Shown here: positions 52,604 to 61,821 of the stretch, one piece after another
Layout: the number at the start of each line of letters is the position of its first letter
How positions within the stretch are numbered: position 1 is the stretch's first letter
From: Bacteroidota bacterium
GTDB lineage: Bacteria > Bacteroidota > Bacteroidia > Cytophagales > Cytophagaceae
Assembly: GCA_023391415.1 (NCBI GenBank)
Contig: JAEWAY010000012.1
Coordinates: 186,001-250,000 of the forward strand
Direction: 5' to 3'
DNA: 64,000 nt
Notes under the pieces: generated by a model
Told to the model about the DNA's origin: nothing
What the model saw: only the letters and a program-made list of their open reading frames with translations
Database searches by the model: none
Translations under genes and position numbers: made by a program

Positions 52604-52617
52604 GGGACTGTAGGTTG

Positions 52618-53094
52618 TTATTCCAAGGTTATATCTTCAATCTGAAATTCCATTTTTCCCGCGGGAACGGTAATTTCAACCACTTCGCCTTTTTTCTTGC
52701 CCAGAAGTCCGGCCCCGATCGGAGACTTTACAGATATTTTTCCCGCTTTCAGGTCGGCTTCCTCCTCCGCGACCAGCGTATATTTCAACACGGCTCCATT
52801 CTTCTTGTTTTTTATCTTTACTGTTGTCAGAATAGAGACTTTATTGGTATCAATGGTACTTTCGTCAATAACCCGGGCGTTGGAAACTACTTCTTCAAGC
52901 TTGGATATCTTAAGCTCAAGAAGCCCCTGAGCGTCTTTGGCCGCGTCGTATTCAGCGTTTTCACTCAAATCTCCTTTGTCTCTCGCCTCGGCTATCTGCT
53001 TCGCGATATCGGATCTGCCTTTGGTTTTGAGAAAGTTTAATTCATCTTTCAGTTTTCTCAACCCTTCTTCGGTGTAATAAGTTACCTTACTCAT
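52618..53094 (-). CDS. greA: Transcription elongation factor GreA
   Basis: 158 residues from the ATG at 53094, where the family N terminus (VTYYTEEGLRKLKDELNFLK) begins; an upstream ATG would add an unrelated leader. The N-terminal coiled coil (~1-75) carries the acidic tip DLSENAEYDAAKDAQ, which reaches into the RNA polymerase secondary channel. The C-terminal FKBP-like domain (~80-158) shows SPIGAGLLGKKKGEVVEI. It stimulates cleavage of backtracked RNA. First gene of the greA-HIT pair. Confidence 0.97.
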   Translation of the reverse strand: MSKVTYYTEEGLRKLKDELNFLKTKGRSDIAKQIAEARDKGDLSENAEYDAAKDAQGLLELKISKLEEVVSNARVIDESTIDTNKVSILTTVKIKNKKNGAVLKYTLVAEEEADLKAGKISVKSPIGAGLLGKKKGEVVEITVPAGKMEFQIEDITLE

Positions 53095-53123
53095 ACTTTT
53101 CCCAATTTTAACATATAAACAAT

Positions 53124-53151
53124 AAAAAAAACGGCTCATTTTGACCGTTTT
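53124..53151 (-). terminator. Terminator of the 2-hydroxyacid dehydrogenase unit
   Basis: On the minus strand the arms (53128-53134 and 53145-53151, AAAACGG/CCGTTTT) with a 10-nt loop are followed by eight Ts. It separates the rsmA-mgtE-dehydrogenase unit from greA. Confidence 0.8.
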
Positions 53152-53214
53152 AATTTCATCAAAATTACTACAATTTATTCCAAAAAGCAAAATTGAAAGG
53201 GGCGGATACCAGTG

Positions 53215-54150
53215 TTAGCAGAGCCCGGAGTTTTTGATTTTTTCTACCAAAACTTCATTAATTCTTACATAAGACTCATGCGACCAACCTCCAACATGCG
53301 GGGTTAAGATCACATTCTTAAAACGAACGAGTTCGTTAAATATATCCGTTTGTTCAGGGGTATGTTTCTTAAAGTTTTCATTTTCCAGTACGTCAAGGGC
53401 CGCGCCTCGTATTTTCCCCGATTTTAAATGCGCGATCAGGTCTTTAAGTTTTAAAATCTCTCCTCTGGCGGTATTCAACACCCAGATATTTTTTTTAAAA
53501 CGGCCTAAATACTCAAAATCCGCCATAAGACGGGTTTCATCGGTCAGCGGCACATGAAAGCTCACCACGTCCGCCTGTTCCCAAATCGTATCCATATCCG
53601 TCAATATGGCGCCGTTGTCCGCGCTGACCCGCTCCTTGTCATAAACAAGTATCCGGCATCCAAAGGCGGTCAGGCGCCGGGCAAAAGCTTTGCCCATATA
53701 TCCATATCCTATCAAGGCGATGGTTTTGTCATACAATTCGACTCCCCTGTTGGCTTCCCTTCTCCATCGCCCATCCCTGATCTCCTTGTCGGAAGATACA
53801 ATGTTGTTGAGGAGAGCAAAAAGCATTCCAATCGCGTGCTCCGCCAACGCGTCCCGATTTCCTTCCGGAGCGTTGAACAAGCGTATATTTCTTTTTTCAA
53901 CCTCCTCTACATCGATCAGGTCGACTCCCGCTCCGGCCCTTCCTATAAATAATAGTTTTGAGGCGTTTTCCAACAATCCCCTGTCTATAGTCAGTTTGCT
54001 CCGCACCAGCATGCCCGTATATTGATGAATGATTTCCAGCACTTCTTCCCTGCCGATATCGGGACGGTAATCCGCTTCCAGACCAATGGCGGATAATAGC
54101 GGAATAATGGAAGGATGCATTTCATCGATAATAAGGCATTTTTTTCGCAT
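53215..54150 (-). CDS. D-2-hydroxyacid dehydrogenase (SerA-like, short form)
   Basis: 311 residues. The NAD-binding Rossmann segment is ALIGYGYMGKAFARRL (~144-159), and the catalytic residues are the Arg in WVLNTARGEIL (~224), an acidic residue in the following loop, and the His in VILTPHVGGWS (~280). The N-terminal substrate domain has LVRSKLTIDRGLLENASKLLFIGRAGAGVDLID. There is no ACT domain, so it is either a 3-phosphoglycerate dehydrogenase without allosteric control or a related 2-hydroxyacid reductase. The stop of mgtE lies 1 bp from its start, so translation is coupled. Confidence 0.9.
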   Translation of the reverse strand: MRKKCLIIDEMHPSIIPLLSAIGLEADYRPDIGREEVLEIIHQYTGMLVRSKLTIDRGLLENASKLLFIGRAGAGVDLIDVEEVEKRNIRLFNAPEGNRDALAEHAIGMLFALLNNIVSSDKEIRDGRWRREANRGVELYDKTIALIGYGYMGKAFARRLTAFGCRILVYDKERVSADNGAILTDMDTIWEQADVVSFHVPLTDETRLMADFEYLGRFKKNIWVLNTARGEILKLKDLIAHLKSGKIRGAALDVLENENFKKHTPEQTDIFNELVRFKNVILTPHVGGWSHESYVRINEVLVEKIKNSGLC

Positions 54151-54151
54151 A

Positions 54152-55504
54152 TCAGAAATTCAGTAAAGAATGAGCTACTATAAAATATATCGCCAGACCA
54201 ATCAAATCATTGGTTGTCGTAATAAAGGGGCCAGAGGCCAGAGCCGGGTTTATCCCGATCCGGTCCAGTACCAGCGGAGTTACAGTCCCGAAAAAAGAAG
54301 CTATAAGCACGACGCTGAGCAAGGCCAGTGATACTACGAAAGCCAGCCTTAATTCCTGTCCGACAATCGTATTGAACGTGAAAACAAGCAGGGAAATAGC
54401 CAACCCATTGAGCAAAGCGACCATAAGTCCCTTGAGCATTCGTCCCAGATTGAAGGCGTCCAGGTCTTCGCGCCCGGCAAGAGACTGAACCACGATGGAC
54501 GAGGATTGAATACCGACATTGCCTCCTGTAGCGGTAATCAATGGAATAAAAAAAGCCATCGCCGGAATCATTTTAATATTTTCTTCAAACAACCCCATGA
54601 ACCACGCGCCGAGCATCCCTCCGGTCATTCCCACAATCAGCCATGGAAGCCTGGATTTGGAAAGAGCCCAGATACTCGCGTCCTCTTCGAGGCTTTCGGA
54701 AATACCGGCCATCATCTGGCGCTCGAGTTCCGCCATTTCCGTGATTACGTCGATCACATCGTCGATCGTAATTCTTCCGGCCAGCTTTCCCTGTACATTG
54801 ACCACCGGAATACTCTCCAAGTCGTATTTCTGCATGATCCTGGCCACCTCATCGGCTTCCCGATAGGTTTCTACCTGAATAATATCCGGCTCATACACGT
54901 CAGCCACCAGCATATTGCCCTCGGAAAGCAACAAATTGGGCAGGGAAATTACTCCCAGCAAACGATCGCTGTTGTCGACGACATATATGGAATAGATCTT
55001 TTCCACTACTTTGGACTGCCGGCGCACTTCGTCGATACATTGGTTGATCGTCCAATTGATATTGGCTTTCACAAGCTCCTTCGCCATAAGTCCACCCGCG
55101 CAATCCGGCTCGTAATGCAAAAGGTCTACTATATAGGAAGCTTTTTCCTGATTGGTAATCAGCAATAATACTTCTTCTCTCCGCTTTACATCCAACTGGT
55201 TGAGGATATCTACCCCATCGTCGGAATCGATCATATTCAGATAGCAGGCTATTTCCTCCGTACCGAGTTCCTTCAGGAACCGTTTCCGGTAATCCTGATC
55301 CAGGTGCATCAATACTTCGGCTCCCTGTTCCGTGGTAAGTACCTTCAACACGGCGTTAGACTCTTCCGGCTCCAGTCTGTGAAATATTTCCGATAAATCC
55401 GCCGCGTGCAGATCTCCGGATTCCCTCTTGATCATGGCGGAGTCATTCGCCTGAATGGCGTCCTTCAGAGCCTGAATAAGTTCATAAGTTAACTCAAATG
55501 GCAT
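54152..55504 (-). CDS. mgtE: Magnesium transporter MgtE
   Basis: 450 residues. The N domain (~1-125, IFHRLEPEESNAVLKVL) is followed by two CBS domains (~130-255) that sense Mg2+. The transmembrane domain (~280-450) has five helices and the conserved ITATGGNVGIQSSSIVVQSLA. Length and layout are standard. It overlaps rsmA by 11 bp at its 5' end and touches the dehydrogenase gene at its 3' end. Why an rRNA methylase, an Mg channel and a hydroxyacid dehydrogenase share a transcript is not evident. Confidence 0.96.
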   Translation of the reverse strand: MPFELTYELIQALKDAIQANDSAMIKRESGDLHAADLSEIFHRLEPEESNAVLKVLTTEQGAEVLMHLDQDYRKRFLKELGTEEIACYLNMIDSDDGVDILNQLDVKRREEVLLLITNQEKASYIVDLLHYEPDCAGGLMAKELVKANINWTINQCIDEVRRQSKVVEKIYSIYVVDNSDRLLGVISLPNLLLSEGNMLVADVYEPDIIQVETYREADEVARIMQKYDLESIPVVNVQGKLAGRITIDDVIDVITEMAELERQMMAGISESLEEDASIWALSKSRLPWLIVGMTGGMLGAWFMGLFEENIKMIPAMAFFIPLITATGGNVGIQSSSIVVQSLAGREDLDAFNLGRMLKGLMVALLNGLAISLLVFTFNTIVGQELRLAFVVSLALLSVVLIASFFGTVTPLVLDRIGINPALASGPFITTTNDLIGLAIYFIVAHSLLNF

Positions 55505-56276
55505 CTTGACTAAGGGACTCTATTTCTTTCGTTAATTGAATAAATTCTTCCACTGAGAGCTGTTCAGCTCTCTTGTCGAAGACGGGTGAACTCACAAAGT
55601 CTCCGGGAAGGTTAAGAGGTTTCAGCGCGTTTCTAAGGGTTTTTCTTCTGGTTTGAAAAGCTTGCTTTACTACACGAAAAAATAATTTCTCATCGCACTC
55701 CAGGGCCTTACGGTCATTTCTTGTCAGGCGAACGACTCCGGATTTTACCTTTGGTTCCGGTTTAAATACTTTTTCACTGACGGTGAACAAATATTCCACC
55801 TTATAAAAAGCTTGCAACAACACGCTCAATATCCCATAATCCTTATTACCTGGCCCGCTCGCGATCCGCGTCCCGACTTCGCGTTGCACCATTCCAGCCA
55901 CTTCCGGAATATTATTTCGGTATTCCAATACCTTAAAAAAAATTTGAGAGGATATGTTGTATGGAAAATTACCTACAATCGCTAGTTTGTCCCCAAACAT
56001 GGCGACAAGATCCAGTTTCAGGAAATCGCCATCGACAATTTTCAATCCCGGATAATGTTCTTGCAGATACGCTACGGACTCCTTATCCAACTCCACAACC
56101 GTCAGGTCGAAGTCTCTGGGGATCAAAAATCGCGTGAGCACACCCATGCCAGGGCCAATTTCCACCACTTTGCCGTATTGGCCAAAACCAGTCAAGGAAT
56201 CGGCGATCCGCTCCGCGATGGACAAATCTTTCAAAAAGTGCTGCCCCAGGTGTTTTTTCGCTTTTACTTCTCTCAT
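55494..56276 (-). CDS. rsmA: 16S rRNA dimethyladenosine transferase
   Basis: 260 residues from the ATG at 56276 (MREVKAKKHLGQHFL, the usual KsgA start); a TTG 21 bp upstream is less likely. SAM-binding motifs EIGPGMGVLTRFL (~40-52) and VDGDF; the catalytic NxPY motif is GNFPYNIS (~108-115, Phe at x). It dimethylates two adjacent adenosines near the 16S 3' end. It heads a tight unit with mgtE and the dehydrogenase. Confidence 0.96.
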   Translation of the reverse strand: MREVKAKKHLGQHFLKDLSIAERIADSLTGFGQYGKVVEIGPGMGVLTRFLIPRDFDLTVVELDKESVAYLQEHYPGLKIVDGDFLKLDLVAMFGDKLAIVGNFPYNISSQIFFKVLEYRNNIPEVAGMVQREVGTRIASGPGNKDYGILSVLLQAFYKVEYLFTVSEKVFKPEPKVKSGVVRLTRNDRKALECDEKLFFRVVKQAFQTRRKTLRNALKPLNLPGDFVSSPVFDKRAEQLSVEEFIQLTKEIESLSQDAI

Positions 56277-56401
56277 ATCGCTTTCAATCTTACGCAAGTT
56301 AAAAGAATGATTTCGGTAATTAAAACGATCAGCGAGATATATACATACGAACTATTGGTCCGGCAACTGGTTCATTTTAGGTGAATGTTTAAATTCGCGT
56401 T

Positions 56402-57844
56402 ATGAAAATCAACGTACGATATAAAGATCATATTTCCGCGGAACACGCTCGAGTCTATCTGGTATCCATCAAGTCGGATATTTCGGCGATCATAACCCGA
56501 ACGGAAACAATGGAGTATGTAAGAAGGAAAATTCTTGAAGATAAGCCTGACCTGATCAGGATATACGACTATCCGTCCGCTCCTCTGTATTTGGTAGTCG
56601 CCCCGGATGAGGAGTCGCCTTATTATACGATACTGGAACATATCAGAAGACGGGGCGCCAGGGTATGGAAAGAGCTTGAAAGCGAAAAAATAACGGATGT
56701 ACAACTAAGTTCGCTTCTTGAAAACGGCGAATACCTTCTTTCTCTGGCCGAAGGATTGTGTCTGAGCGCCTATAGTTTTCAAAAATATAAATCATCGTCG
56801 GGCGACGAGGGACGACTTCATACGGTTTCTATCGTTCACGGCAATGTAGAGCCGGAACAGGTGAATGAACTGCATACGCTCATCGAAGCCGTATTCCTGT
56901 GCAGAGATCTTGTCAACGAGCCCTATTCGGGACTAAACTCGGAAAGTTTTTCAGAAATCATCCGGAATACCGGCAAGGAAGCCGGTTTTACAGTAGAAGT
57001 GCTTGAAAAGAAAAAAATAGAAGCGCTGAGAATGGGCGGATTGCTCGCTGTCAACGCGGGAAGCGCTTCTCCGCCTACCTTTACCGTCCTTGAATACAAA
57101 CCGGACAATCCGCTAAACCGGCATCCCCTTGTTTTTATAGGCAAAGGCGTTGTATTCGACACCGGAGGCCTGAGCCTGAAAACGGCGGAAGGCATGGAAA
57201 CCATGAAAGCCGATATGGCCGGAGCGGCTGTTGTCAATTCGTTACTATTTGTAGTAGCGAAAAATAGGTTACCTTTGCATCTGATCGGGTTGATTCCCGC
57301 GACAGACAACAGGCCTGGCGACAACGCGCTGAGTCCCGGCGACGTCATAACGATGATGAATGGTAAAACGGTGGAAGTATTGAACACGGACGCGGAAGGG
57401 CGCCTGATTCTCGCCGACGCGCTTTGCTACGCTTCCAGGTATAATCCTGAGCTGGTCATCGATCTGGCTACGCTCACAGGAGCCGCGGCCAGAGCCATAG
57501 GCAAGGAAGCCATGGCGATGATGGGAACGGCTGGCAAGGACCGCAAGCGGCAGCTAACCGAGGCCGGAAACGAGTCGTATGAACGAACCATTGAGTTCCC
57601 TTTGTGGGAAGAATATGGCAGTCAGCTTGATTCGGACATAGCCGATATCAGGAATATAGGCTCGTCCAGCGCCGGAATGATCACAGCGGGTAAATTTCTG
57701 GAATTCTTTACAGATTACCCCTGGATACATCTGGATATAGCCGGAGTGGCGTACTTAAACAGTAAAGACCATTATAGGAGCAAAAACGCGTCTGGAACAG
57801 GCGTACGGGTATTATACAAATTTGTAAAAAAGCTGGCAAGATAA
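56402..57844 (+). CDS. Leucyl aminopeptidase (M17 family)
   Basis: 480 residues. The N-terminal non-catalytic domain (~1-155) is followed by the peptidase domain. Metal and catalytic residues lie in FIGKGVVFDTGGLSLK (~243-258), DMAGAAVVNSL, and the signature NTDAEGRLILADAL (~327-340). It removes N-terminal amino acids from peptides; two metal ions are needed. It begins 125 bp from the divergent rsmA and is followed 2 bp later by pdxA, indicating one transcript. Confidence 0.95.
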   Translation: MKINVRYKDHISAEHARVYLVSIKSDISAIITRTETMEYVRRKILEDKPDLIRIYDYPSAPLYLVVAPDEESPYYTILEHIRRRGARVWKELESEKITDVQLSSLLENGEYLLSLAEGLCLSAYSFQKYKSSSGDEGRLHTVSIVHGNVEPEQVNELHTLIEAVFLCRDLVNEPYSGLNSESFSEIIRNTGKEAGFTVEVLEKKKIEALRMGGLLAVNAGSASPPTFTVLEYKPDNPLNRHPLVFIGKGVVFDTGGLSLKTAEGMETMKADMAGAAVVNSLLFVVAKNRLPLHLIGLIPATDNRPGDNALSPGDVITMMNGKTVEVLNTDAEGRLILADALCYASRYNPELVIDLATLTGAAARAIGKEAMAMMGTAGKDRKRQLTEAGNESYERTIEFPLWEEYGSQLDSDIADIRNIGSSSAGMITAGKFLEFFTDYPWIHLDIAGVAYLNSKDHYRSKNASGTGVRVLYKFVKKLAR

Positions 57845-57846
57845 CC

Positions 57847-58881
57847 ATGACAAATCAAAATCCACCGAGAGAGAAACCAGTTGTCGGAATAACTATCGGA
57901 GACATTAACGGCATTGGGCCGGAAGTATTATTAAAAACTCTCCAGGATCAACGTGTACTGAAACTATGCTCGCCGATCGTGTACGCGTCCATCAAAGTAT
58001 TGAACTTTTATAAAAAAGCGTGTAATCTTAGCGACGACATGCATTTTTTCCAGATAAAAAACGTCGCGGAGTTTAATCCTAAAAGGATAAACCTTCTTAC
58101 TAGCTGGGAAGAGGATCTGGATCCGGAACCGGGCAAGGAAACCCCCACGGGAGGCAAGGCGGCTTTTCTTTCGCTGGAAAAAGCGACCGAGGATCTGCGT
58201 CTGGGAAAAATCGACGCTCTCGTCACCGCTCCGGTCAACAAGAACAATATCCAGCGGGAGGGCTTTCGCTTCGCGGGGCACACGGAATATTTCGCCAGCA
58301 AATTTAAGGCGGATACGCTGATGACCATGATCAGTGAAGAAGCCGGGCTACGCGTAGCCGTAGCGACCGGACATCTGCCTCTGGCCAGTGTTCAGGCCGC
58401 CCTCACCGGGGAAACCATTACCAAAAAACTGAACATTCTATACAAGTCGCTGAAGAACGATTTTCATATCGTCAAACCCAAAATCGCTGTACTGGGACTT
58501 AATCCCCACGCTGGAGAAAATGGCTTGCTCGGCAAGGAGGAGCTGGAAATCATCACACCATTAATAAGCGACCTCCGCGCCAAAGGCGTATTAATATACG
58601 GTCCTTATCCGGCGGATGGGTTCTTTGGCAACCAGACATATAAAAAATTTGACGGCATTCTGGCCATGTACCACGACCAGGGCCTGGTACCTTTTAAGAC
58701 GATGGCTTTTGAAAGCGGAGTCAATTTTACCGCCGGGCTTCCCGTCATCAGAACATCGCCAGATCACGGAACCGCGTATGAAATAGCCGGGAAAGACAAA
58801 GCCGACGAGTCATCTTTCAGGCACGCCTTGTATCTCGCGGCCAAGCTTACCAAAGCCAGAACGCAGGCTATATTCGTATAA
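57847..58881 (+). CDS. pdxA: 4-hydroxythreonine-4-phosphate dehydrogenase
   Basis: 344 residues. VVGITIGDINGIGPEVLLK (~13-31) is the PdxA start. The metal-binding His are in FAGHTEYFA (~142), LGLNPHAGENG (~217) and AMYHDQGLVPFKTMAFESGVNFTAGLPVIRTSPDHGTA split across ~275-310. The enzyme oxidises 4-phosphohydroxy-L-threonine in vitamin B6 synthesis. It directly follows the aminopeptidase gene. Confidence 0.96.
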   Translation: MTNQNPPREKPVVGITIGDINGIGPEVLLKTLQDQRVLKLCSPIVYASIKVLNFYKKACNLSDDMHFFQIKNVAEFNPKRINLLTSWEEDLDPEPGKETPTGGKAAFLSLEKATEDLRLGKIDALVTAPVNKNNIQREGFRFAGHTEYFASKFKADTLMTMISEEAGLRVAVATGHLPLASVQAALTGETITKKLNILYKSLKNDFHIVKPKIAVLGLNPHAGENGLLGKEELEIITPLISDLRAKGVLIYGPYPADGFFGNQTYKKFDGILAMYHDQGLVPFKTMAFESGVNFTAGLPVIRTSPDHGTAYEIAGKDKADESSFRHALYLAAKLTKARTQAIFV

Positions 58882-58965
58882 TCCGGCCTATAGGTCCGCA
58901 ACCTTACCGCAAGATTGAATGTTATCCGATAAAAGGTAGTTTTTTATTTATTCAAATATTTATAG

Positions 58966-58973
58966 TAAATTTG
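58966..58973 (+). promoter_or_regulatory. Bacteroidota -7 element TAAATTTG for the DUF177-rpmF-fab cluster
   Basis: Exact TAnnTTTG match 16 bp before the DUF177 ATG, predicting a short leader of about 10 nt. The preceding region is AT-rich without a clear TTTG -33 box. Confidence 0.55.
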
Positions 58974-58989
58974 CGACTTCATACTGTTT

Positions 58990-59556
58990 ATGGACTTAAA
59001 AAGGCAATTTGAACTGGATATATACAAGCTCGGCAATAAAAAGCATCAATATGAGTTTGAGATAGATGACCAATTCTTTGATATGTTTGAAGATAGTTTT
59101 CTGTCCAAGGGAAAACTTCACGTATCACTGGAACTTGATAAATCCGAGACAATGATTATCGCGGATTTTGTTATCAAAGGGAATGTTGAGCTTGTATGCG
59201 ACAGAAGTCTTGATGAATTTAATCATGAGGTGTTTGCAGAACGCCAACTCATTTTTAAATTTGGGGAAGAATTTGAGGAAATCAGCGATGAAATCGTGAT
59301 TATACCCCAGAATACGCAAAAGCTCGACGTATCGCAGTATATTTACGAGTTCATTGGCTTGTCCATTCCAATGAAAAAGCTTCATCCCCGTTTTTGCGAT
59401 GAAATATTCGACGAGACGGATGATGATAAAACGGAATCGGTCTTAGTATTCAGTACAGACTCTCAGGAGAAAAGTGAACCGGAAACGGAAGAAGAAGAAA
59501 AGATTGCCGACGATGTTTGGGAAAAATTAAAAAAAATAAAAAGTAACAATAACTAA
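58990..59556 (+). CDS. DUF177 (YceD) family protein
   Basis: 188 residues, soluble. The family features are a central strand with the conserved Cys (NVELVCDRSLDEFNHEV, ~78-94) and the acidic C terminus. YceD genes stand directly before rpmF in most bacteria and affect 23S rRNA synthesis in plants and E. coli; the biochemical role is unclear. It is followed 18 bp later by rpmF, as expected. Confidence 0.88.
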   Translation: MDLKRQFELDIYKLGNKKHQYEFEIDDQFFDMFEDSFLSKGKLHVSLELDKSETMIIADFVIKGNVELVCDRSLDEFNHEVFAERQLIFKFGEEFEEISDEIVIIPQNTQKLDVSQYIYEFIGLSIPMKKLHPRFCDEIFDETDDDKTESVLVFSTDSQEKSEPETEEEEKIADDVWEKLKKIKSNNN

Positions 59557-59574
59557 TATAAATTAGAACAAACA

Positions 59575-59766
59575 ATGGCTCATCCTAAACGCAGACATTC
59601 GACGACAAGAAGGGATAAAAGAAGAACCCATTATAAAGCTGAAGCCAAGGCATTAACGGTTTGTCCAACAACCGGCGAACATCACCCACCTCACAGAGCT
59701 TTCTGGCAAGATGGAAAACTGTATTACAGAGGTAAAGTTGTGATGGAAAAAGAAGTCCTGGCATAG
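59575..59766 (+). CDS. rpmF: 50S ribosomal protein L32
   Basis: 63 residues starting AHPKRRHSTTRRDKRRTHY, the L32 signature. Only one Cys (VCPTTGEHHPPHR) is present, so this is the version without the four-Cys zinc ribbon. Its TAG is followed directly by the plsX ATG. Confidence 0.97.
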   Translation: MAHPKRRHSTTRRDKRRTHYKAEAKALTVCPTTGEHHPPHRAFWQDGKLYYRGKVVMEKEVLA

Positions 59767-59767
59767 T

Positions 59768-60721
59768 ATGATTAAAATTGCACTGGATGCCATGGGAGGC
59801 GACTATGCTCCTCAAGCTATGCTTGAAGGAGCATTAAATTTCAGGAATGACAACGACTCCTCTGGCATTGAGGTTACCCTGATCGGTAAAGAGCAGGAAA
59901 TCCGAGCTGTTTTGCGGAGCCTTGGAGCCGCTGAAGACAGCTTTCCTATTATTCACGCCGATCAGGTTATCGAAATGGGAGAACATCCCGCGAAAGCGTT
60001 TACGCATAAGCCTGAGTCCAGTATCGCCAAGGGTTTTGGCTTATTAGCCACTGGCAAGGTTCACGCGTTCGCCAGCGCCGGAAATACAGGCGCGATGATG
60101 GTAGGCTCCATGTTTTCCATCAAACCGGTGGAGGGTGTCCTTCGTCCGGCTATCGCGGGCTTTGTTCCGAAGGAAAGCGGAGAGTATGGGATTATACTCG
60201 ATGTCGGAGCGAACGCCGAATGCAAGCCCGAAATTCTTGAGCAATTCGCTGTACTGGGAAGTCTTTATTCAAAGTACATATTTGACAAGGAGAGTCCAAC
60301 AGTAGGCTTAATGAATCTTGGCGAGGAAGAACAAAAAGGCACTCCTACCCTGCAAAGCGCTCATCAGTTACTGAAAGCGAATAATAAACTCAACTTTATC
60401 GGAAATGTTGAAGGCCGGGATGTCTTCAATAATAAAGCGGATGTAATTGTTTGCGACGGATTTACAGGAAATGTTATTTTGAAGCTCGCTGAAACTTTTT
60501 ACGAATTGACTTCCAAACGAAATTTCCATCATCCATTTCTTGATCTTTTCAATTATGAAAGCGTAGGCGGATCCCCTATACTGGGAGTTAACGGAAATGT
60601 CATGATCGGGCATGGAGTTTCATCGGCGATAGCTATTAAGAATATGCTTGAGCAAGCCACGAAACTTGTAAGAGCGGACATTTCATCAAAAATTAAGAAC
60701 GCCTTTACGGCAAAAGTTTAA
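59768..60721 (+). CDS. plsX: Phosphate acyltransferase PlsX
   Basis: 317 residues. IALDAMGGDYAPQAMLEGAL (~3-22) opens the family; ASAGNTGAMM and GFVPKESGEYGIILDVGANAECKPE follow, and DGFTGNVILK (~230) is near the C terminus. It converts acyl-ACP and phosphate to acyl-phosphate for phospholipid synthesis. One base separates it from rpmF. Confidence 0.97.
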   Translation: MIKIALDAMGGDYAPQAMLEGALNFRNDNDSSGIEVTLIGKEQEIRAVLRSLGAAEDSFPIIHADQVIEMGEHPAKAFTHKPESSIAKGFGLLATGKVHAFASAGNTGAMMVGSMFSIKPVEGVLRPAIAGFVPKESGEYGIILDVGANAECKPEILEQFAVLGSLYSKYIFDKESPTVGLMNLGEEEQKGTPTLQSAHQLLKANNKLNFIGNVEGRDVFNNKADVIVCDGFTGNVILKLAETFYELTSKRNFHHPFLDLFNYESVGGSPILGVNGNVMIGHGVSSAIAIKNMLEQATKLVRADISSKIKNAFTAKV

Positions 60722-60736
60722 TCCTTACTTTTTACT

Positions 60737-61735
60737 ATGAATAAAGTGAGAGCTTCAATCACCGGAGTAGGTGGTTATGTTCCGGACTATGTATTGACGA
60801 ATCAGGAATTGGAAACGTTGGTAGAAACCAGCGACGAATGGATAATCACCCGAACGGGGATCAGGGAGAGAAGGATACTGAAAGGAGAAAACCAGGGAAC
60901 CTCTCACATGGCTTCGAAAGCTGTACAGGAACTTCTCGAAAAGACCAATACCAATCCTTTGGATATTGACCTTATCATCTGCTGCACCACTACACCTGAC
61001 TACGTTTTTCCGGCTACCGGAAATCTCATATGCGATATGGTGGGGGCGAAAAACGCGTTTAGCTACGATCTCAACGCGGCGTGCTCCGGTTTCATATACG
61101 GGCTTACCACCGGCGCTCAATTTATAGAATCAGGCAAGTTTAAGAAAGTGATTGTAGTAGGCGGCGACAAAATGTCGTCAATTATTAATTACAAAGACAG
61201 AACCACCTGTATCATATTTGGAGACGGAGCGGGCTGTGTACTCCTCGAGCCTAATGAGGAGGGTAACGGCCTTATTGACAGTGTCTGTAAAGTAGATGGC
61301 TCCGGTACCGAATTTCTGTATCAGAAAGCGGGGGGAAGCCGTTATCCTGCCAGTCATGAAACCGTAGACCGTAATGAACATTTCGCTTATCAGGAAGGCG
61401 CTACCGTGTTTAAGTTCGCTGTTACCAATATGGCCAATGTAGCCGCGGAAATTATGGAACGCAACCAATTGGTCAGTGACGATATCAGTTGGCTGGTGCC
61501 ACATCAGGCCAACAAGCGCATTATAGACGCCACGGCCAACAGAATGGGCGTAACACAGGAAAAAGTCATGATCAATATCGACCGTTATGGCAACACGACC
61601 AATGGGACCATTCCATTGCTTCTCTGGGATTATGAAAAAAATCTTAAAAAAGGCGATAATCTCGTCATGGCGGCGTTTGGAGGTGGGTTTACCTGGGGGT
61701 CCGTCTTCCTAAAATGGGCGTATGATCCAAAATAA
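60737..61735 (+). CDS. fabH: Beta-ketoacyl-ACP synthase III
   Basis: 332 residues. The catalytic Cys is in DLNAACSGFIYGL (~114), the His in WLVPHQANKRII (~254) and the Asn in YGNTTNGTIPLLL (~284), the full Cys-His-Asn triad. The N terminus is ITGVGGYVPDYVLTNQELETLVETSDEWIITRTGIRERRI. It condenses an acyl-CoA (probably branched or acetyl) with malonyl-ACP, starting fatty acid synthesis. 15 bp after plsX. Confidence 0.97.
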   Translation: MNKVRASITGVGGYVPDYVLTNQELETLVETSDEWIITRTGIRERRILKGENQGTSHMASKAVQELLEKTNTNPLDIDLIICCTTTPDYVFPATGNLICDMVGAKNAFSYDLNAACSGFIYGLTTGAQFIESGKFKKVIVVGGDKMSSIINYKDRTTCIIFGDGAGCVLLEPNEEGNGLIDSVCKVDGSGTEFLYQKAGGSRYPASHETVDRNEHFAYQEGATVFKFAVTNMANVAAEIMERNQLVSDDISWLVPHQANKRIIDATANRMGVTQEKVMINIDRYGNTTNGTIPLLLWDYEKNLKKGDNLVMAAFGGGFTWGSVFLKWAYDPK

Positions 61736-61782
61736 TTGTTAAATCTTTTTTGGATAAAGTAATACTTTTTTAAAATTGCCAA

Positions 61783-61802
61783 CCTCAAAGTCTCTTTTGA
61801 GG
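61783..61802 (+). promoter_or_regulatory. Small hairpin in the accB leader
   Basis: CCTCAAA (61783-61789) pairs with TTTGAGG (61796-61802) around a 6-nt loop, ending 19 bp before the accB ATG. It may affect translation of accBC or simply be chance. Confidence 0.3.
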
Positions 61803-61821
61803 CGTAACGAAAAAAACAAAG

